From assembly GCF_002287235.1 (NCBI RefSeq), contig NZ_LMVP01000268.1, forward strand, positions 1 through 35,975: a DNA stretch of 35,975 bases. The letters run 5' to 3'. Of the stretch, positions 8,271-18,267 are shown in pieces (within the stretch, counting starts at the first letter, position 1; the number at the start of each line of letters is the position of its first letter). Below the pieces are notes generated by a model. That model was not told the DNA's origin and made no database searches. It saw only the letters and a list, made by a program, of their open reading frames with translations. The DNA is from Methanosarcina spelaei (GTDB taxonomy: Archaea > Halobacteriota > Methanosarcinia > Methanosarcinales > Methanosarcinaceae). The position numbers and the translations under genes are program-made.

Positions 8271-9173
8271 TTAGGCAACTTCTGTGTAGCTGGGAGTTGC
8301 ATTTATATTGTCAGATGTTTCATTACTATAAAAATCTCTAGTATATTGACTATCTGCTACATCATCATCAGGAATAGTAATTTTCTGTAAAGGCAACCGC
8401 TGCCCCAGAATAGCCCTTACTTTTACATAGCCTGTATCATTAACTCTTGCTAATAATAGATTTTTATACAGACCTACATATTCTCTAGGCCACTTCGTTG
8501 GGTCGTTGTTTGCATTCAAACGGATATTGAAAGATACATTTTCTCCTTCTTTTAGATTGTCACTTAAATAGACATAAGTATCATATGTCGGATAAGAGGC
8601 ATACTTAGTATATTTTCCATAGGGAACAGAAGAAGTATTAGATGCATTTTCAACTGGGAACAATAATGGACTTCCGTTATTTATAGGATCAAAGACATCG
8701 AAACGATCTGCAACAAAACTAGTAATATAATCAATATCTTCTAGCTTGGTTTCATTTGTTCTGAATCCAAGCATATAGCCCTTCTCGGTTTCTGCGATAA
8801 AAGGTATCCAGTTTCCTATTATCTCCCGTTGATTATCAAAAATTTCGGTTGCGTTTTCAAAATAGGGACCTTTCCCACTTTGATCAGACCAATTAAATAC
8901 TTTGTGTGTCAGTTTCTGGCTAAAATAAATATCTGTCTGAGCAGGGGGAGTAAAAAATTTGCCTTCCTTAGACGCGGGAATAGGAACCATTATCACGGTG
9001 GTTCCCTGTACTTCTCTTCCGGAAAGACCTGTCACTTCGACAGTATAAATACAGAGATATCTTTGACCATCATCTCTCCAATCTACTTGATCCCTGTAAA
9101 TGCCATGGACAAATATGCTCACAATTATAAGAACAAAAAACATAAGAATAAGTAGAAGATTTTTTTTTCTCAA
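8271..9173 (-). CDS. Membrane-anchored surface protein, unknown function
   Basis: I do not recognise this 300-aa protein. It begins with a short basic stretch and a single hydrophobic helix (LLLILMFFVLIIVSIFVHG), then a large exported domain with at least seven N-glycosylation sequons (for example NAT, NET, NAS, NVS, NDT), consistent with an archaeal cell-surface protein. The domain has many Tyr, Asp and Asn residues, no Cys beyond one near the anchor, and no catalytic motif I can name. The start is TTG, with GGCGGG about 7 nt upstream; an internal ATG inside the anchor (residue 11) is the alternative. It neighbours another exported protein, the broken phospholipase-like gene, but no operon is evident. 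Confidence 0.7.
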   Translation of the reverse strand: MRKKNLLLILMFFVLIIVSIFVHGIYRDQVDWRDDGQRYLCIYTVEVTGLSGREVQGTTVIMVPIPASKEGKFFTPPAQTDIYFSQKLTHKVFNWSDQSGKGPYFENATEIFDNQREIIGNWIPFIAETEKGYMLGFRTNETKLEDIDYITSFVADRFDVFDPINNGSPLLFPVENASNTSSVPYGKYTKYASYPTYDTYVYLSDNLKEGENVSFNIRLNANNDPTKWPREYVGLYKNLLLARVNDTGYVKVRAILGQRLPLQKITIPDDDVADSQYTRDFYSNETSDNINATPSYTEVA

Positions 9174-9410
9174 ATTATCCCGCCTTGTGTTTTTAAGTAG
9201 CTGGATGAAATATGTTCTTCATTAGAGTTCATATATAGGGATTTGTTTGCGTTACTAAACTTGTCTCTGGACAGCCTGTCTACTTATTGATATTCGATCC
9301 AGTAGTGTAACTGCTTAATATTAACGATGCTTAAAAAATAGAAGAATGGAAACTGATTTTTCAGCCCATAAGTAAAATGGGATCCCTGTTTCAGTTTCCA
9401 ATATCTGCTT

Positions 9411-10620
9411 TTAACTCTTTATGTATTTTGCTAGACCTGCATTATACTTTGCTGTTTCACGCAAACACTTAGTCGTTATGTATCGTGTAGTAATCGTATC
9501 AAAGTTAGTTGGATTGTTGTTAATCTCTGCCCACAACTGACTGTAGTAAGGCTTGCTAAATGCTGCCAGGTTTTTTACTGCTTGAGAGGGATTAGTTACC
9601 GACTTTATAACGGTGTTGCTATTAACACATTGGGAAAATTGGCAGCCACTGACCCAATTATTATCTACATATTGTTCATATTGTAGATGTTGCTCCTCTT
9701 TGAAAGTATCAAAACTTAAACCAGTATGCATTGGCTGCCCTGCATCTGAAAGATAGTGACTGGCGAACCCAAGATTTTCAAAAGCGGTTTGCCTGTATGA
9801 ACTACCCATGGAATAATATGTTTTTGCAACTCCTGCACGAGCGTTACAAGCAGATGGAGCTCCCCCTCCAATGCTAGGGTTATAATAGTGGTACCAATAC
9901 CTATCTAAGCCTTGATCAGTTGAATCAGGGGTGGGAGCAGCATTAGCAGCCCAGTTTGCCCATTGGGAATTGCCATATACTAGATTGACTCCAGCTTTAA
10001 TTAAACCTGAGTGTGCACTAGTACTGCGATTCCGAAGTAGGTTCATAAAACTTAACTTTTGAATCGATCCAAAGATCACTGATCTTTCGAGGGAAATAAA
10101 GAATTGATTTTGGAATCGAAGCACTAGTTTTCCATTGAATACTTTGTTTGTTAGTAACATTCTGTTTGTTAGCCCAATAAGTATCTTCGACGTACTTGGA
10201 TACAGCATCCCCTATTTTTTGAATCTCAGGGTAGTCTTTTTCCGTGATCCTATTTGGAACACGGTTCCAGATATCTTTTATTTCTTTTTTCATTTCTTTT
10301 TTCTCAGAGTTTGATACTGAAAAATTGTCAATATACCCTAAAACAACCTTTTTTGTCTCATTGTCGGCAGTAACCAGACCTATATAAGGAGCATTCTGGA
10401 TAGTCTCTGGTAAACTCTTGATATAACTGGCCCTAGATTCTATTTCCTTCACCTTATTAGCATCCAGACCTTTGATATCGTAAGTTTCGACCTTACTGTC
10501 AGAAAAATTTTTTATATTTACCTTCTCAGCTGCTGCACTTCCAGTTGGTATAAGCACAAAACTCATCAAAAATATCGCCAAAATTAACATTGCTATTCTG
10601 AATTTCTTCTTCGTTGCCAT
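9411..10620 (-). pseudogene. Secreted zinc-dependent phospholipase C-like protein, frameshifted
   Basis: Two overlapping frames make one gene. The first (10018-10620, 200 aa) has a signal peptide (LILAIFLMSFVLIPTGSAAA) and an N-terminal domain ending in EPTSESQY then TAG. The second frame continues with SAHSGLIKAGVN and holds the catalytic part. It has ASHYLSDAGQPMH with His, Asp(+4) and His(+10) spacing, then EEQHLQYE with His and Glu four apart. This is the zinc-ligand pattern of the phospholipase C / S1-P1 nuclease fold. Removing one base at about 10012-10022 joins the frames. The cause is a true indel, a sequencing error or, less likely, recoding. AGGAG precedes the ATG by 9 nt. Intact, it would be about 400 aa and act outside the cell. 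Confidence 0.78.
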
Positions 10621-11270
10621 TCATTTAACTCCTAGTTCTTTTTCCCCAAGAGGCAAGATCAGGCAAGCTTAAATATACGCAAAGCTAACATAATTATGCC
10701 TCTTAGGCATATCTCATGGAGTTCTTGTGAACCGGGAAAGTACATTTGAACTCCATAAATTCTTCTTTTCTAATTCCTTATAAGTTTTCTGTCCAGGCTC
10801 TCTAACAATGCATTTTTCGAACATATTTCGAGTCGTGATTACTTTTTAATATAGTTACAGTTTAATAAATTGGCCATGATCTATATATATGATAATATTG
10901 CGCGACTCGTATTTAAAGATATATATAAAAGAAAATGTTATATAATTTTAAAATATATACGTTTTATTTAAGATAATAATTAATAATTATAGTCATTTTT
11001 ACCTATAAATTGACTAAGTCTGACTATATTGATGTAATCAATTAAAGAGTTCGAAGGACGGAAACTTACCGTTATTGTGCATGCACCTGAGCAAAATTGT
11101 TTTAACCTCTAAAATATAAAATTTTAAATTTGTTGTTTTGTTGAAGTTGACGGACTGTATCCCGCCATCAAATTGGAGATAAAAAGAGTGAGTTGGAGAT
11201 AAAAAGAGTAAATTAAATATAAAAAGGTTAAGTTGGAGATAAAAGGTTAAATTGAAGCTAAACGCTGCTT
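10621..11270. other. AT-rich intergenic stretch with degenerate 20-bp repeats
   Basis: No coding sequence seen over 650 bp. It holds the promoter region of the phospholipase-like gene and the 3' flank of dnaJ. Near dnaJ (about 11170-11260) are four degenerate copies of a unit like AGTTGGAGATAAAAAGAGTA in direct orientation, a decayed minisatellite. Confidence 0.45.
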
Positions 11271-12440
11271 TTAACCTTCAAAGGCATCCTTTACTTTTTC
11301 AAAAAATCCCTTGTTTTTTCTGGACTTCTCCGTAGACTTATCGTTTTTACCATTTTGATTTCCGTTAGGGTTATTACCGTCGCTTATAGTTTCGAACTGA
11401 CGGAGGAGCTCCTTTTGTTCTTGAGTAAGTTTTGTCGGAGTCTTGATTACAACCCTAACGAGCTGATCGCCCTTTCTACTTCCGTGAAGGTGCTGGATTC
11501 CTTTATCTTTAAGCCTGAACACAGAATGAGTCTGAGTTCCTGCAGGAATATTCATCTTGACCTTTCCATGGAGGGTATCGACCATTATATCCGCACCGAG
11601 TGCAGCCTGAGTAAAAGAAATGGAAAGCTCGGAAATTACGTCGTAATCAACTCTTTTAAAGTAGGGGTGTTCCATTACGTGAATCACGACATAGAGATCT
11701 CCGGGTGGAGCCCCTGGTTCTCCAGAATCTCCTTCCCCGCTGAGCCTCAGGTGCATACCTGAATCGGCTCCGGCAGGCACGTTTACTGTAATCTTTCTTG
11801 TGTTTCTGACTCTGCCTGTACCGCTACAAACCGGACAGGGAGACTCAATAATCTGACCCCTGCCGTGACAGGTACTGCAGGTAGTGGTGCTTACAAACTG
11901 CATACCCAATCCGGAGCGAGTGGTTCGGATTTGACCTGTGCCGCCGCATGTGGGACAGCGCTTCGGGCTTGTTCCAGGCTTTGCTCCGGTTCCGGAGCAG
12001 TTAGAACATCTTTCCGTTCTTGGGATGTCGATATCTTTATGGACTCCAAAGGCTGCCTCTTCAAAGGTAATATAAAGGTCATACTGGAGATCGGACCCTC
12101 TCCTAGGCCCCATAGGACCTCTTCTGCCTCCACCGCCGCCAAAAAACATTTCGAATATATCCCCGAAACCACCGAAGTCTGCACCCCGGAAGATATCTTC
12201 TGCACTATATTGCCCGTTTATTCCGGCATGTCCGAAACGGTCATACTGAGCACGTTTCTCATCATCCGAAAGGACGGCATAAGCCTCAGAGATCTCCTTG
12301 AACTTTTCCTCAGCCCCGGATTCCTTATTCCTGTCAGGATGATACTTTAATGCGAGTTTTCGATAGGTTTTCTTTATATCCTCGGGTGAGGCATCTTTGG
12401 ATAACCCAAGAATTTCGTAATAATCACGTGTTGTGGCCAT
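11271..12440 (-). CDS. dnaJ: DnaJ (Hsp40) co-chaperone
   Basis: A full-length 389-aa type I J protein. It has the J domain (residues 1-70) with the DnaK-stimulating HPD in [11 protein letters not shown], then a Gly/Phe linker. A zinc-finger domain carries four CxxCxGxG repeats ([32 protein letters not shown]). The substrate-binding C-terminal domains contain GDLYVVIHV. It delivers unfolded clients to DnaK and stimulates its ATPase. It is the last gene of the leftward grpE-dnaK-dnaJ set, 104 bp after dnaK. This bacterial-type system is found in only some archaea, Methanosarcina among them, and is thought to have come from bacteria. Confidence 0.97.
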   Translation of the reverse strand: MATTRDYYEILGLSKDASPEDIKKTYRKLALKYHPDRNKESGAEEKFKEISEAYAVLSDDEKRAQYDRFGHAGINGQYSAEDIFRGADFGGFGDIFEMFFGGGGGRRGPMGPRRGSDLQYDLYITFEEAAFGVHKDIDIPRTERCSNCSGTGAKPGTSPKRCPTCGGTGQIRTTRSGLGMQFVSTTTCSTCHGRGQIIESPCPVCSGTGRVRNTRKITVNVPAGADSGMHLRLSGEGDSGEPGAPPGDLYVVIHVMEHPYFKRVDYDVISELSISFTQAALGADIMVDTLHGKVKMNIPAGTQTHSVFRLKDKGIQHLHGSRKGDQLVRVVIKTPTKLTQEQKELLRQFETISDGNNPNGNQNGKNDKSTEKSRKNKGFFEKVKDAFEG

Positions 12441-12544
12441 CAGGATTCCCTGTTATTTTAAAAAAGATAAAGCTCCGGAGCCTGCAAAGCCAGGTTTCCG
12501 GTAAGGCCTGAGAATCTCCAGGCCTGTTATTACTTGGTTTTTGT

Positions 12545-14398
12545 TTATTTACGCTTTTCGTCGTCAACTACCTCATAATCGGCATCAACGACTGTCTCAT
12601 CAGGGCCTTTCGCATCAGGGCTTCCGGCTTCACCTGCGGTTTGCTGAGCTTGCTGCTGGGCTTTCTGATACATTGCAGTTGAGATCGGGTATACAGCTTC
12701 CTGAAGAGCTTCGGTTTTCGACTTAATGTCTTCACCGTCTTTACCTTCAAGAGCTTTCTTAAGATCGTCGATTGCAGCAGTTACCTTTGACTTCTGGTCT
12801 TCGGTTGCCACATCTCCGGCTTCCTTCAAAGTCTTTTCCGAAGCGTTTATAAGGGCTTCGGCATTGTTCCTGGTCTCGACTTCTTCTTTGCGCTTTCTGT
12901 CTTCTTCGGCATGCAATTCCGCGTCTTTGACCATGCGTTCGATTTCGGCATCAGAGAGTCCACCCGGCTTCTGGATAGAAATGGATTGTTCCTTGCCGGT
13001 TCCGAGGTCTTTTGCACCTACATGCAGAATCCCGTTTGCATCGATATCAAAGGTAACTTCAATCTGCGGGATGCCTCTTGGAGCTGGTGGTATACCGTCC
13101 AGAGTAAAGCGGCCCAGAGTCTTATTCTCGGAAGCAACTCCCCTTTCTCCCTGAAGGACATGAATCTCTACTGAAGGCTGGTTATCAGCAGCAGTTGAGA
13201 AGACCTGACTTTTCTTGGTAGGAATTGTTGTGTTTCTCGGGATAAGTGGAGTTGCTATGCCTCCGAGTGTTTCGATTCCGAGAGTCAGAGGAGTTACATC
13301 AAGCAGCAGGACGTCTTTGACTTCGCCACCGAGCACACCGGCCTGGATAGCTGCCCCGATTGCAACGGCTTCATCAGGATTGATATTCTTGTAGGGTTTC
13401 TTACCTGTGAAATTTTCCACAAGTTCGACTACCGCAGGCATCCTTGTAGCGCCTCCGACGAGAATCACTTTATCAAGATCATTTGGAGTGAGCTTTGCAT
13501 CGCTGAGAGCCTGGCGCATAGATACGAGGGTCTTTTCAAGGAGGTCCTCGGTCATCTTCTGGAACTGTGCCCTTGTAAGGTCTATATCGAGGTGCTTTGG
13601 TTCCCCATCGGTACCAACTGTAAGGAAGGGAAGGTTGATATTTGTACTTGCAACTCCGGATAGCTCGATCTTGGCTTTTTCCGCGGCATCGGTTAAGCGC
13701 TGGAGCACGGCTTTATCTTTGGAGAGGTCAATTCCCTCGATTTTTCTGAACTCGGCAAGTAAGTAATTAACTATACGCTGATCGAAGTCGTCTCCTCCGA
13801 GGTGAGTGTCACCACTTGTGGATTTCACCTCAAAGACTCCGCCTCCAAGTTCGAGAATAGATACATCAAAGGTTCCGCCTCCCAGGTCGTAGACAAGAAT
13901 CGTTTGTTCTATATCTCCCTTATCGAGACCGTAAGCCAGGGATGCGGCAGTTGGCTCATTGATAATTCTCAGGACATCAAGGCCTGCAATTGCCCCTGCG
14001 TCCTTTGTAGCCTGTCTCTGGGCGTCATTGAAATAAGCAGGAACCGTGATAACGGCCTGTTTGATAGTTTCTCCAAGATAAGCTTCTGCATCGGTTTTGA
14101 GCTTCTGGAGAATCATTGCGGAAATTTCCTGAGGCTTATACTGCGTTCCCAGAAGAGTCACCTTGTAATTGGCGTCTCCCATATGCCTTTTAATGGAATA
14201 AACAGTATTTTCAGGATTCGAAATGGCCTGCCTCTTTGCAACCTGGCCTACAAGTTTCTCTCCTTTTTTGGAAAATCCGACCACTGATGGGGTTGTCCTG
14301 GCGCCTTCGGCATTTGGGATCACGACAGCTTCCCCGCCTTCCATTACTGCCATGCATGAGTTCGTAGTACCTAGGTCAATACCCAGTATTTTTGCCAT
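12545..14398 (-). CDS. dnaK: DnaK (Hsp70) chaperone
   Basis: A 617-aa Hsp70. The nucleotide-binding domain opens with [19 protein letters not shown], and includes [28 protein letters not shown] and [14 protein letters not shown]. The substrate-binding domain follows from about residue 365 ([17 protein letters not shown]), then a helical lid and a tail ending [13 protein letters not shown]. It folds proteins in an ATP cycle with DnaJ and the exchange factor GrpE, both encoded next to it. Length and motifs are complete. A 203-bp AT-rich gap separates it from grpE, so it may also have its own promoter. Confidence 0.98.
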   Translation of the reverse strand: MAKILGIDLGTTNSCMAVMEGGEAVVIPNAEGARTTPSVVGFSKKGEKLVGQVAKRQAISNPENTVYSIKRHMGDANYKVTLLGTQYKPQEISAMILQKLKTDAEAYLGETIKQAVITVPAYFNDAQRQATKDAGAIAGLDVLRIINEPTAASLAYGLDKGDIEQTILVYDLGGGTFDVSILELGGGVFEVKSTSGDTHLGGDDFDQRIVNYLLAEFRKIEGIDLSKDKAVLQRLTDAAEKAKIELSGVASTNINLPFLTVGTDGEPKHLDIDLTRAQFQKMTEDLLEKTLVSMRQALSDAKLTPNDLDKVILVGGATRMPAVVELVENFTGKKPYKNINPDEAVAIGAAIQAGVLGGEVKDVLLLDVTPLTLGIETLGGIATPLIPRNTTIPTKKSQVFSTAADNQPSVEIHVLQGERGVASENKTLGRFTLDGIPPAPRGIPQIEVTFDIDANGILHVGAKDLGTGKEQSISIQKPGGLSDAEIERMVKDAELHAEEDRKRKEEVETRNNAEALINASEKTLKEAGDVATEDQKSKVTAAIDDLKKALEGKDGEDIKSKTEALQEAVYPISTAMYQKAQQQAQQTAGEAGSPDAKGPDETVVDADYEVVDDEKRK

Positions 14399-14601
14399 GT
14401 TTTGTCCTCACTAAATTACTTAGTTAAATTATTCAATTGAAGTTTTTATTAAATTGTAATATTAAACAAAATGTTTAGACAAGTCATTTAGTTAAATTAT
14501 TTATTAAGTTATCTTAAATTATAGTAAAGCTGTACAGTTTAATTATATTCAGTTTAATTAGAGTAAGTATGCCTGAACTAAGGAGTAAAATTTTTCCACC
14601 T
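14399..14601. other. AT-rich grpE-dnaK spacer
   Basis: A gap of 203 bp within a chaperone cluster is long enough for a separate dnaK promoter. It contains repeated TTAGTTAAATTATT-like and CAGTTTAATTA-like words. I see no bacterial CIRCE inverted repeat. Confidence 0.35.
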
Positions 14602-15231
14602 TTATTTCTCGGCTTCATCAGGATTTCTGGCCACTGAGACCATAGCAGGCCTGATAACTTTAGAGTTAAGAGCATATCCGGTTTTATAAACTTCTATTAT
14701 AGTATTGTCCGGGACTTCAGAGGTATCGATATGTTGAACTGCCTCGTGCCTGTGAGGGTCAAACTCACTGGCTTTTTCACTTTCGATCTTCTCAAGCCCG
14801 TATTTTTCGAGGATTGAGAAAAACTGTCTTGAAAGCTGCTCTATTCCGCTGACAATCGAGCTCATGTCCTCCGCAGTCTTTGCAGACTTAATGGCGCGAT
14901 CGAAATTGTCCGTTACTTCAAGGAAATCAAGAAATACCTGCTCAAGCACAGCTTTCCGATTTTCCTCCATCTGGCGGGCGGTCCGTTTTCTGAAATTGTC
15001 AAAGTCTGCTGCAAGCCGGTAATAATTATCCATGAGAACCTGTTTTTCCTCCTGGCATCTAGCTTCATAACCGTTCTCAACTTCCGAACTTGCAGAAGCC
15101 TTTTCGGGGTTTTCCCGTACTTTATTAACCTCTTCCGCCGAAGAACCGGAATTTTGGGCTTCAGAATTTTCAGCCTCAGCTTGAGTGTCTTCTTTAGAAT
15201 CCTTATTTTCTTCTTTATTGAATATTTTCAT
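14602..15231 (-). CDS. grpE: GrpE nucleotide-exchange factor
   Basis: A 209-aa GrpE. Residues 1-60 are a charged, Glu/Ser/Lys-rich disordered head. A long coiled coil follows, including YYRLAADFDNFRKRTARQME. The C-terminal beta domain carries the family signature in HRHEAVQHIDTSEVPDNTI and VYKTGYALNSKVIRPAMVSV. It releases ADP from DnaK. First gene of the leftward grpE-dnaK-dnaJ cluster; on the minus strand an AAATATTTATAG TATA-like box lies about 60-70 bp upstream (near 15295-15306). Confidence 0.96.
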   Translation of the reverse strand: MKIFNKEENKDSKEDTQAEAENSEAQNSGSSAEEVNKVRENPEKASASSEVENGYEARCQEEKQVLMDNYYRLAADFDNFRKRTARQMEENRKAVLEQVFLDFLEVTDNFDRAIKSAKTAEDMSSIVSGIEQLSRQFFSILEKYGLEKIESEKASEFDPHRHEAVQHIDTSEVPDNTIIEVYKTGYALNSKVIRPAMVSVARNPDEAEK

Positions 15232-15289
15232 TCGTCGAACCCCTTCAAGTAAGTGTAACGGTTTCGCTCGTCCTGATCTGTGATTGTTT

Positions 15290-15310
15290 GTAATTCTATA
15301 AATATTTTTC
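15290..15310 (-). promoter_or_regulatory. TATA-like promoter element of grpE
   Basis: On the minus strand this stretch reads AAAAATATTTATAGAATT, a good archaeal TATA box. Transcription would then begin about 25 bp downstream, leaving a leader of roughly 40 nt before the grpE ATG. Confidence 0.45.
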
Positions 15311-15358
15311 GTATACTTAAGAATACATATTATTAAGGAAAGAAAAGAAAAAGAAAAA

Positions 15359-15820
15359 TCAGTAAGAGTGGTTTTGAAGTTTATAGAAGAGTGTTTTGAG
15401 CATTACGACGCTTGCAATCATGGAAGCCGCAACTGCTGAAATTACCTGATCCCAACCGATAGCTGAGATTCCTCCTCCAAGTGCAAACTGCACGCCTCCT
15501 ATAAGCGATACAAACATGAAAGAAAAACCAAAACCTGCAAGAGCTCCTCCGACAAGGGAACTTATAGTATCCAGCCCATGCTTTTCGTAAAAAACCATGC
15601 CTGCAATAAACATTACCGCAAAGATCAAAAGTACGAGTGCTAAGGGCAATGGACTTTCTTTTGTGGAAAAGATCTCAAAGAGCCCAAGACTCATATCAAC
15701 CATGAATATACCCATGAAAACCGCAATGGCAAGGGTTTTGACAAAAGGGTTTTCAAAGATCGACTGAGAATTAGGGTTTATGCTATTAATGTTACCAGGC
15801 ACCTTTGTATTTTTCAACAT
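15359..15820 (-). CDS. Small integral membrane protein, unknown function
   Basis: A 153-aa protein that I do not recognise. After a polar head of about 25 residues it has four hydrophobic helices: around LAIAVFMGIFMVDMSLGLF, LALVLLIFAVMFIAGMVFY, a Gly-rich LVGGALAGFGFSFMFVSLIG, and VISAVAASMIASVVML. It has no Cys, no charged residue pattern inside helices and no known motif. It is upstream of grpE on the same strand but 127 bp away, so a link with the chaperones is only positional. Clean codon use and a full membrane layout make it a likely real gene. Confidence 0.72.
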   Translation of the reverse strand: MLKNTKVPGNINSINPNSQSIFENPFVKTLAIAVFMGIFMVDMSLGLFEIFSTKESPLPLALVLLIFAVMFIAGMVFYEKHGLDTISSLVGGALAGFGFSFMFVSLIGGVQFALGGGISAIGWDQVISAVAASMIASVVMLKTLFYKLQNHSY

Positions 15821-15879
15821 TTAACTTTATGGTATAAACTGTATAATTTATATAAACTTTTACATGCTCAATTTCGTAT

Positions 15880-16172
15880 TTAGCAAGCCTTTTAAAAAAC
15901 TGCTTAGAGCCAAGCCTTTTGGGAAAAGGCTTGAGCGAAAACCCCAGTAACGTTTGGATTTGAGAACCTTATCCCCAAACCCTATAAGCGTGATCACAAG
16001 CCTTTTCAAAAAAGGCTTGAGCGAAAACCCCAGTAACATTTGGATTTGAGAACCTTATCCCCAAACCCTATAGGCGTGATAAACCGGCGCAACGGTTTTG
16101 ATCAACCGGCGCAACGGTTGCGGGTCAACGGTTGCGGCCCAACGGTTGCGCTTCAAGCAATTTTTTCAAAAG
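15880..16172. repeat. Palindromic repeat block A, upstream of mfnD
   Basis: A composite repeat. Hairpin units of the form CAAGCCTTTT...AAAAGGCTTG occur at 15911-15933 and 15997-16019, exactly 86 bp apart. They are separated by a nearly identical spacer containing AACCTTATCCCCAAACCCTA. They are followed by four reiterations of an (AACCGGCGC)AACGGTTGCG word (16083-16152). The same modules recur at 18250-18480 and, inverted, at 25387-25770, so this is a dispersed repeat family of the genome. Confidence 0.85.
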
Positions 16173-16177
16173 GTGGA

Positions 16178-16195
16178 ATAAAAAGTAATAAATAA
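16178..16195 (+). promoter_or_regulatory. Putative TATA element of mfnD
   Basis: The AT-rich word ATAAAAAGTAATAAATAAG sits about 25-35 bp before the mfnD ATG, and no Shine-Dalgarno site precedes that ATG. Together these suggest a leaderless transcript starting at or near the start codon. Confidence 0.4.
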
Positions 16196-16218
16196 GTTCC
16201 CGAGTTTTTCCTTTCCGA

Positions 16219-17178
16219 ATGAAAATCCTGATTGCGGAATTTGCTGTCGGTACGGACATTGAAAAGTCCCTTATCCCTGAGGGGGCTGCTATGCTAAAAA
16301 CCCTTGCGGAAAGCTTTGTTCGTCTTGGGCATGAGGTATACTATCCGTCAGCAGGTACAAAAATTAGTGCAGGCACATGCATTGAATCTAAAGCCGAAAA
16401 CTTCATGCAGGTAATCGAGAGAAAAGCAAAGAGCTGTGATGCAGGACTGATTATTGCGCCTGATTCTATGCTTCCTGAGTTGAATGAAGTTCTTGAAGAA
16501 AATACTGTAAATCTGGGATGTTCACCCGGATCGGCAGCCTGCTGTGCTGATAAGTTGATGTGCACGGAAATCCTGACGAAAGCCGGAATTAAAGCTCCCG
16601 AGATCGCAAAAAAGGCTGAAGAAGGCAAAAAGTACGTTACAAAACCCAGGTTTGGCTGCGGTGCAGAGGCGACATACCTTGTCACGGAGTTTGAGAATAA
16701 AGAAGAAGTCATTGCAAGCGAGTATGTTGAAGGAGAAACTCTGAGCGTAAGCCTTATTGCAGGAAAAAAACCGCTTCCTCTTACTGTAAACCGTCAGTTT
16801 ATAGAGTTTGGTGAGAAAGAAGCAAAGACCAGAGAAAATGAAAAAGCTGCATCATCCGGCATAAAATACAATGGAAGCCTGACTCCTTATCAGACTCCGA
16901 GACAAGACGAACTCTATGAAACTGCGATCTCCACAGTCAAATGCCTTGACTGTTTCGGGTATGTGGGTGTAGACATCATACTTGCTGACCTTCAGTATAT
17001 AGTGGATGTAAACCCAAGGCCTACGGCTTCGCTTTTTGGAATTAGCCGTGTTATGCGAGAAGAAATCGGAGACCTGCTTTTAAAAAATAAGTTTGGAGAA
17101 CTTCCTGACTCGGTACATATTGAGGGAGAATACCGCTTTTCAAAGGATGCACTGGGCGAGCTTTTCGGAAGGGTTTGA
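16219..17178 (+). CDS. mfnD: Tyramine--L-glutamate ligase (MfnD), ATP-grasp
   Basis: A 319-aa ATP-grasp enzyme. In methanofuran synthesis MfnD joins tyramine to the gamma-carboxylate of glutamate using ATP. The ATP-grasp layout is visible: ADKLMCTEILTKAGIKAPE (lid-side helix), YVTKPRFGCGAEATYLV (phosphate-binding region), IASEYVEGETLSVSLIAG (central strands), and GVDIILADLQYIVDVNPRP with the Mg-ligand Asp and Asn near the end. It heads a cluster with mfnF and mfnE, two other enzymes of the same pathway. Assignment rests on the family and this neighbourhood. Confidence 0.88.
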   Translation: MKILIAEFAVGTDIEKSLIPEGAAMLKTLAESFVRLGHEVYYPSAGTKISAGTCIESKAENFMQVIERKAKSCDAGLIIAPDSMLPELNEVLEENTVNLGCSPGSAACCADKLMCTEILTKAGIKAPEIAKKAEEGKKYVTKPRFGCGAEATYLVTEFENKEEVIASEYVEGETLSVSLIAGKKPLPLTVNRQFIEFGEKEAKTRENEKAASSGIKYNGSLTPYQTPRQDELYETAISTVKCLDCFGYVGVDIILADLQYIVDVNPRPTASLFGISRVMREEIGDLLLKNKFGELPDSVHIEGEYRFSKDALGELFGRV

Positions 17179-17286
17179 AAACAAGAACAGATTGAAAAGC
17201 CAGAAGCTTGAAAGATAGAAAACAGATTGAAAGCCAGAAGCTTGAAAGATGAGAAACAAATTAAAAAACATGATAAGGGCTCAAAA

Positions 17287-18267
17287 ATGAATTCAAAGGT
17301 TATCGGGCTTGATATTGGAGGAGCGAATACTAAGCTTGCCTCCTCGGACGGAGCGATTGTAGAACTGCACTATTTGCCTCTCTGGAAAAACACAAAGCTT
17401 CCGGAAGTTTTAAAGGAAATTGCACAGCAGTTGCAGCCCGAAAAGGTTGCTGTTGTTATGACCGGTGAACTTGCAGATTGCTTTGAGGACAAGGAACAGG
17501 GCATCCGCTTTATAAAGTCATGTGTCGATTCTGCATTTGGGCCCTCAAAAGTATCTTATATAAACAGTACTGGAAGGTTCCAGAGCGAAACTGACGATAT
17601 AAGGGAACTTGCTGCTGCCAACTGGGCGGCTTCAGCCGGATTGATAGGAAAAGAGATAGGAGACTGTATTTTTGTGGATGTGGGAAGTACCACAAGCGAC
17701 ATTATCCCTATCCTGTCAGGAGAACATAAAGCCGGACTTACTGACTTTGAGCGGCTGGTTAGAAGTGAACTCGTCTATGCAGGCACCCTGCGGACAAACC
17801 TTGCCGCACTCCTCGAAAAAGTAAAACTTGGTCAGACATGGTGCAGGACAGCTTCCGAACTCTTTACTACAACTGCGGACGCCTATCTCCTGCTTGGAAA
17901 AATTGATGAAAATATGTACACATGCGAAACTGCTGATGGGGCAGGCAGGAACAAAACCGATGCTATGCGAAGGCTTGCAAGGCTGGTATGTGCGGACCTT
18001 TCCGAAATCCAGGAAGAAGAAATATATGAAATTGCAGCCCAGGTAAAAGAAAAACAAATCTCTGTCCTTGCTGAGGCAATTTCCGAGGTTGCGGAAAAGA
18101 ACGGACTTAAAAGAATCGCAGCTGCAGGCCTTGGGGAGTTTCTGATAAAAGAAGCCGCAGAAAAGCTTGGCTTCGAATGCATCTCAGTATCCGACCGCTG
18201 GGGAGAAGAGATCTCAAAAGTCTTTCCGGCATATGCGGCTGCCAGGCTGCTTGCCAAGCCTTTTTAA
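17287..18267 (+). CDS. mfnF: MfnF, methanofuran-biosynthesis coupling enzyme (ASKHA fold)
   Basis: A 326-aa protein of the hydantoinase/ASKHA-like family once called 'H4MPT-linked C1 transfer pathway protein'. MfnF couples the aminomethylfuran unit to gamma-glutamyltyramine. It shows an ATP-fold N-terminus (VIGLDIGGANTKLASS), a second phosphate loop (FVDVGSTTSDIIPI), and AAAGLGEFLIKEAA near the C-terminus. AAGGG lies before the chosen ATG; an earlier ATG at 17227 would add a lysine-rich stretch encoded by a local direct repeat, which I reject. The last codons (KPF, TAA) are formed by the first arm of repeat block B, so the C-terminus may have been remodelled by that insertion. Confidence 0.86.
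   Translation: MNSKVIGLDIGGANTKLASSDGAIVELHYLPLWKNTKLPEVLKEIAQQLQPEKVAVVMTGELADCFEDKEQGIRFIKSCVDSAFGPSKVSYINSTGRFQSETDDIRELAAANWAASAGLIGKEIGDCIFVDVGSTTSDIIPILSGEHKAGLTDFERLVRSELVYAGTLRTNLAALLEKVKLGQTWCRTASELFTTTADAYLLLGKIDENMYTCETADGAGRNKTDAMRRLARLVCADLSEIQEEEIYEIAAQVKEKQISVLAEAISEVAEKNGLKRIAAAGLGEFLIKEAAEKLGFECISVSDRWGEEISKVFPAYAAARLLAKPF

Noticed and set aside
10018-10026. Pyrrolysine readthrough of the TAG that ends the first half of the phospholipase-like gene
   Set aside because: Reading through would add only six residues (CTLRFN) before TAA in the wrong frame; the catalytic part needs a frame change.
12726-14287. Several 119-161-codon frames antisense to dnaK
   Set aside because: All mirror the conserved dnaK reading frame; no recognisable protein or ribosome site.
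14399-14601. Bacterial CIRCE/HrcA operator ahead of dnaK
   Set aside because: Only loose AT-rich repeated words are present; no TTAGCACTC-N9-GAGTGCTAA-type inverted repeat.
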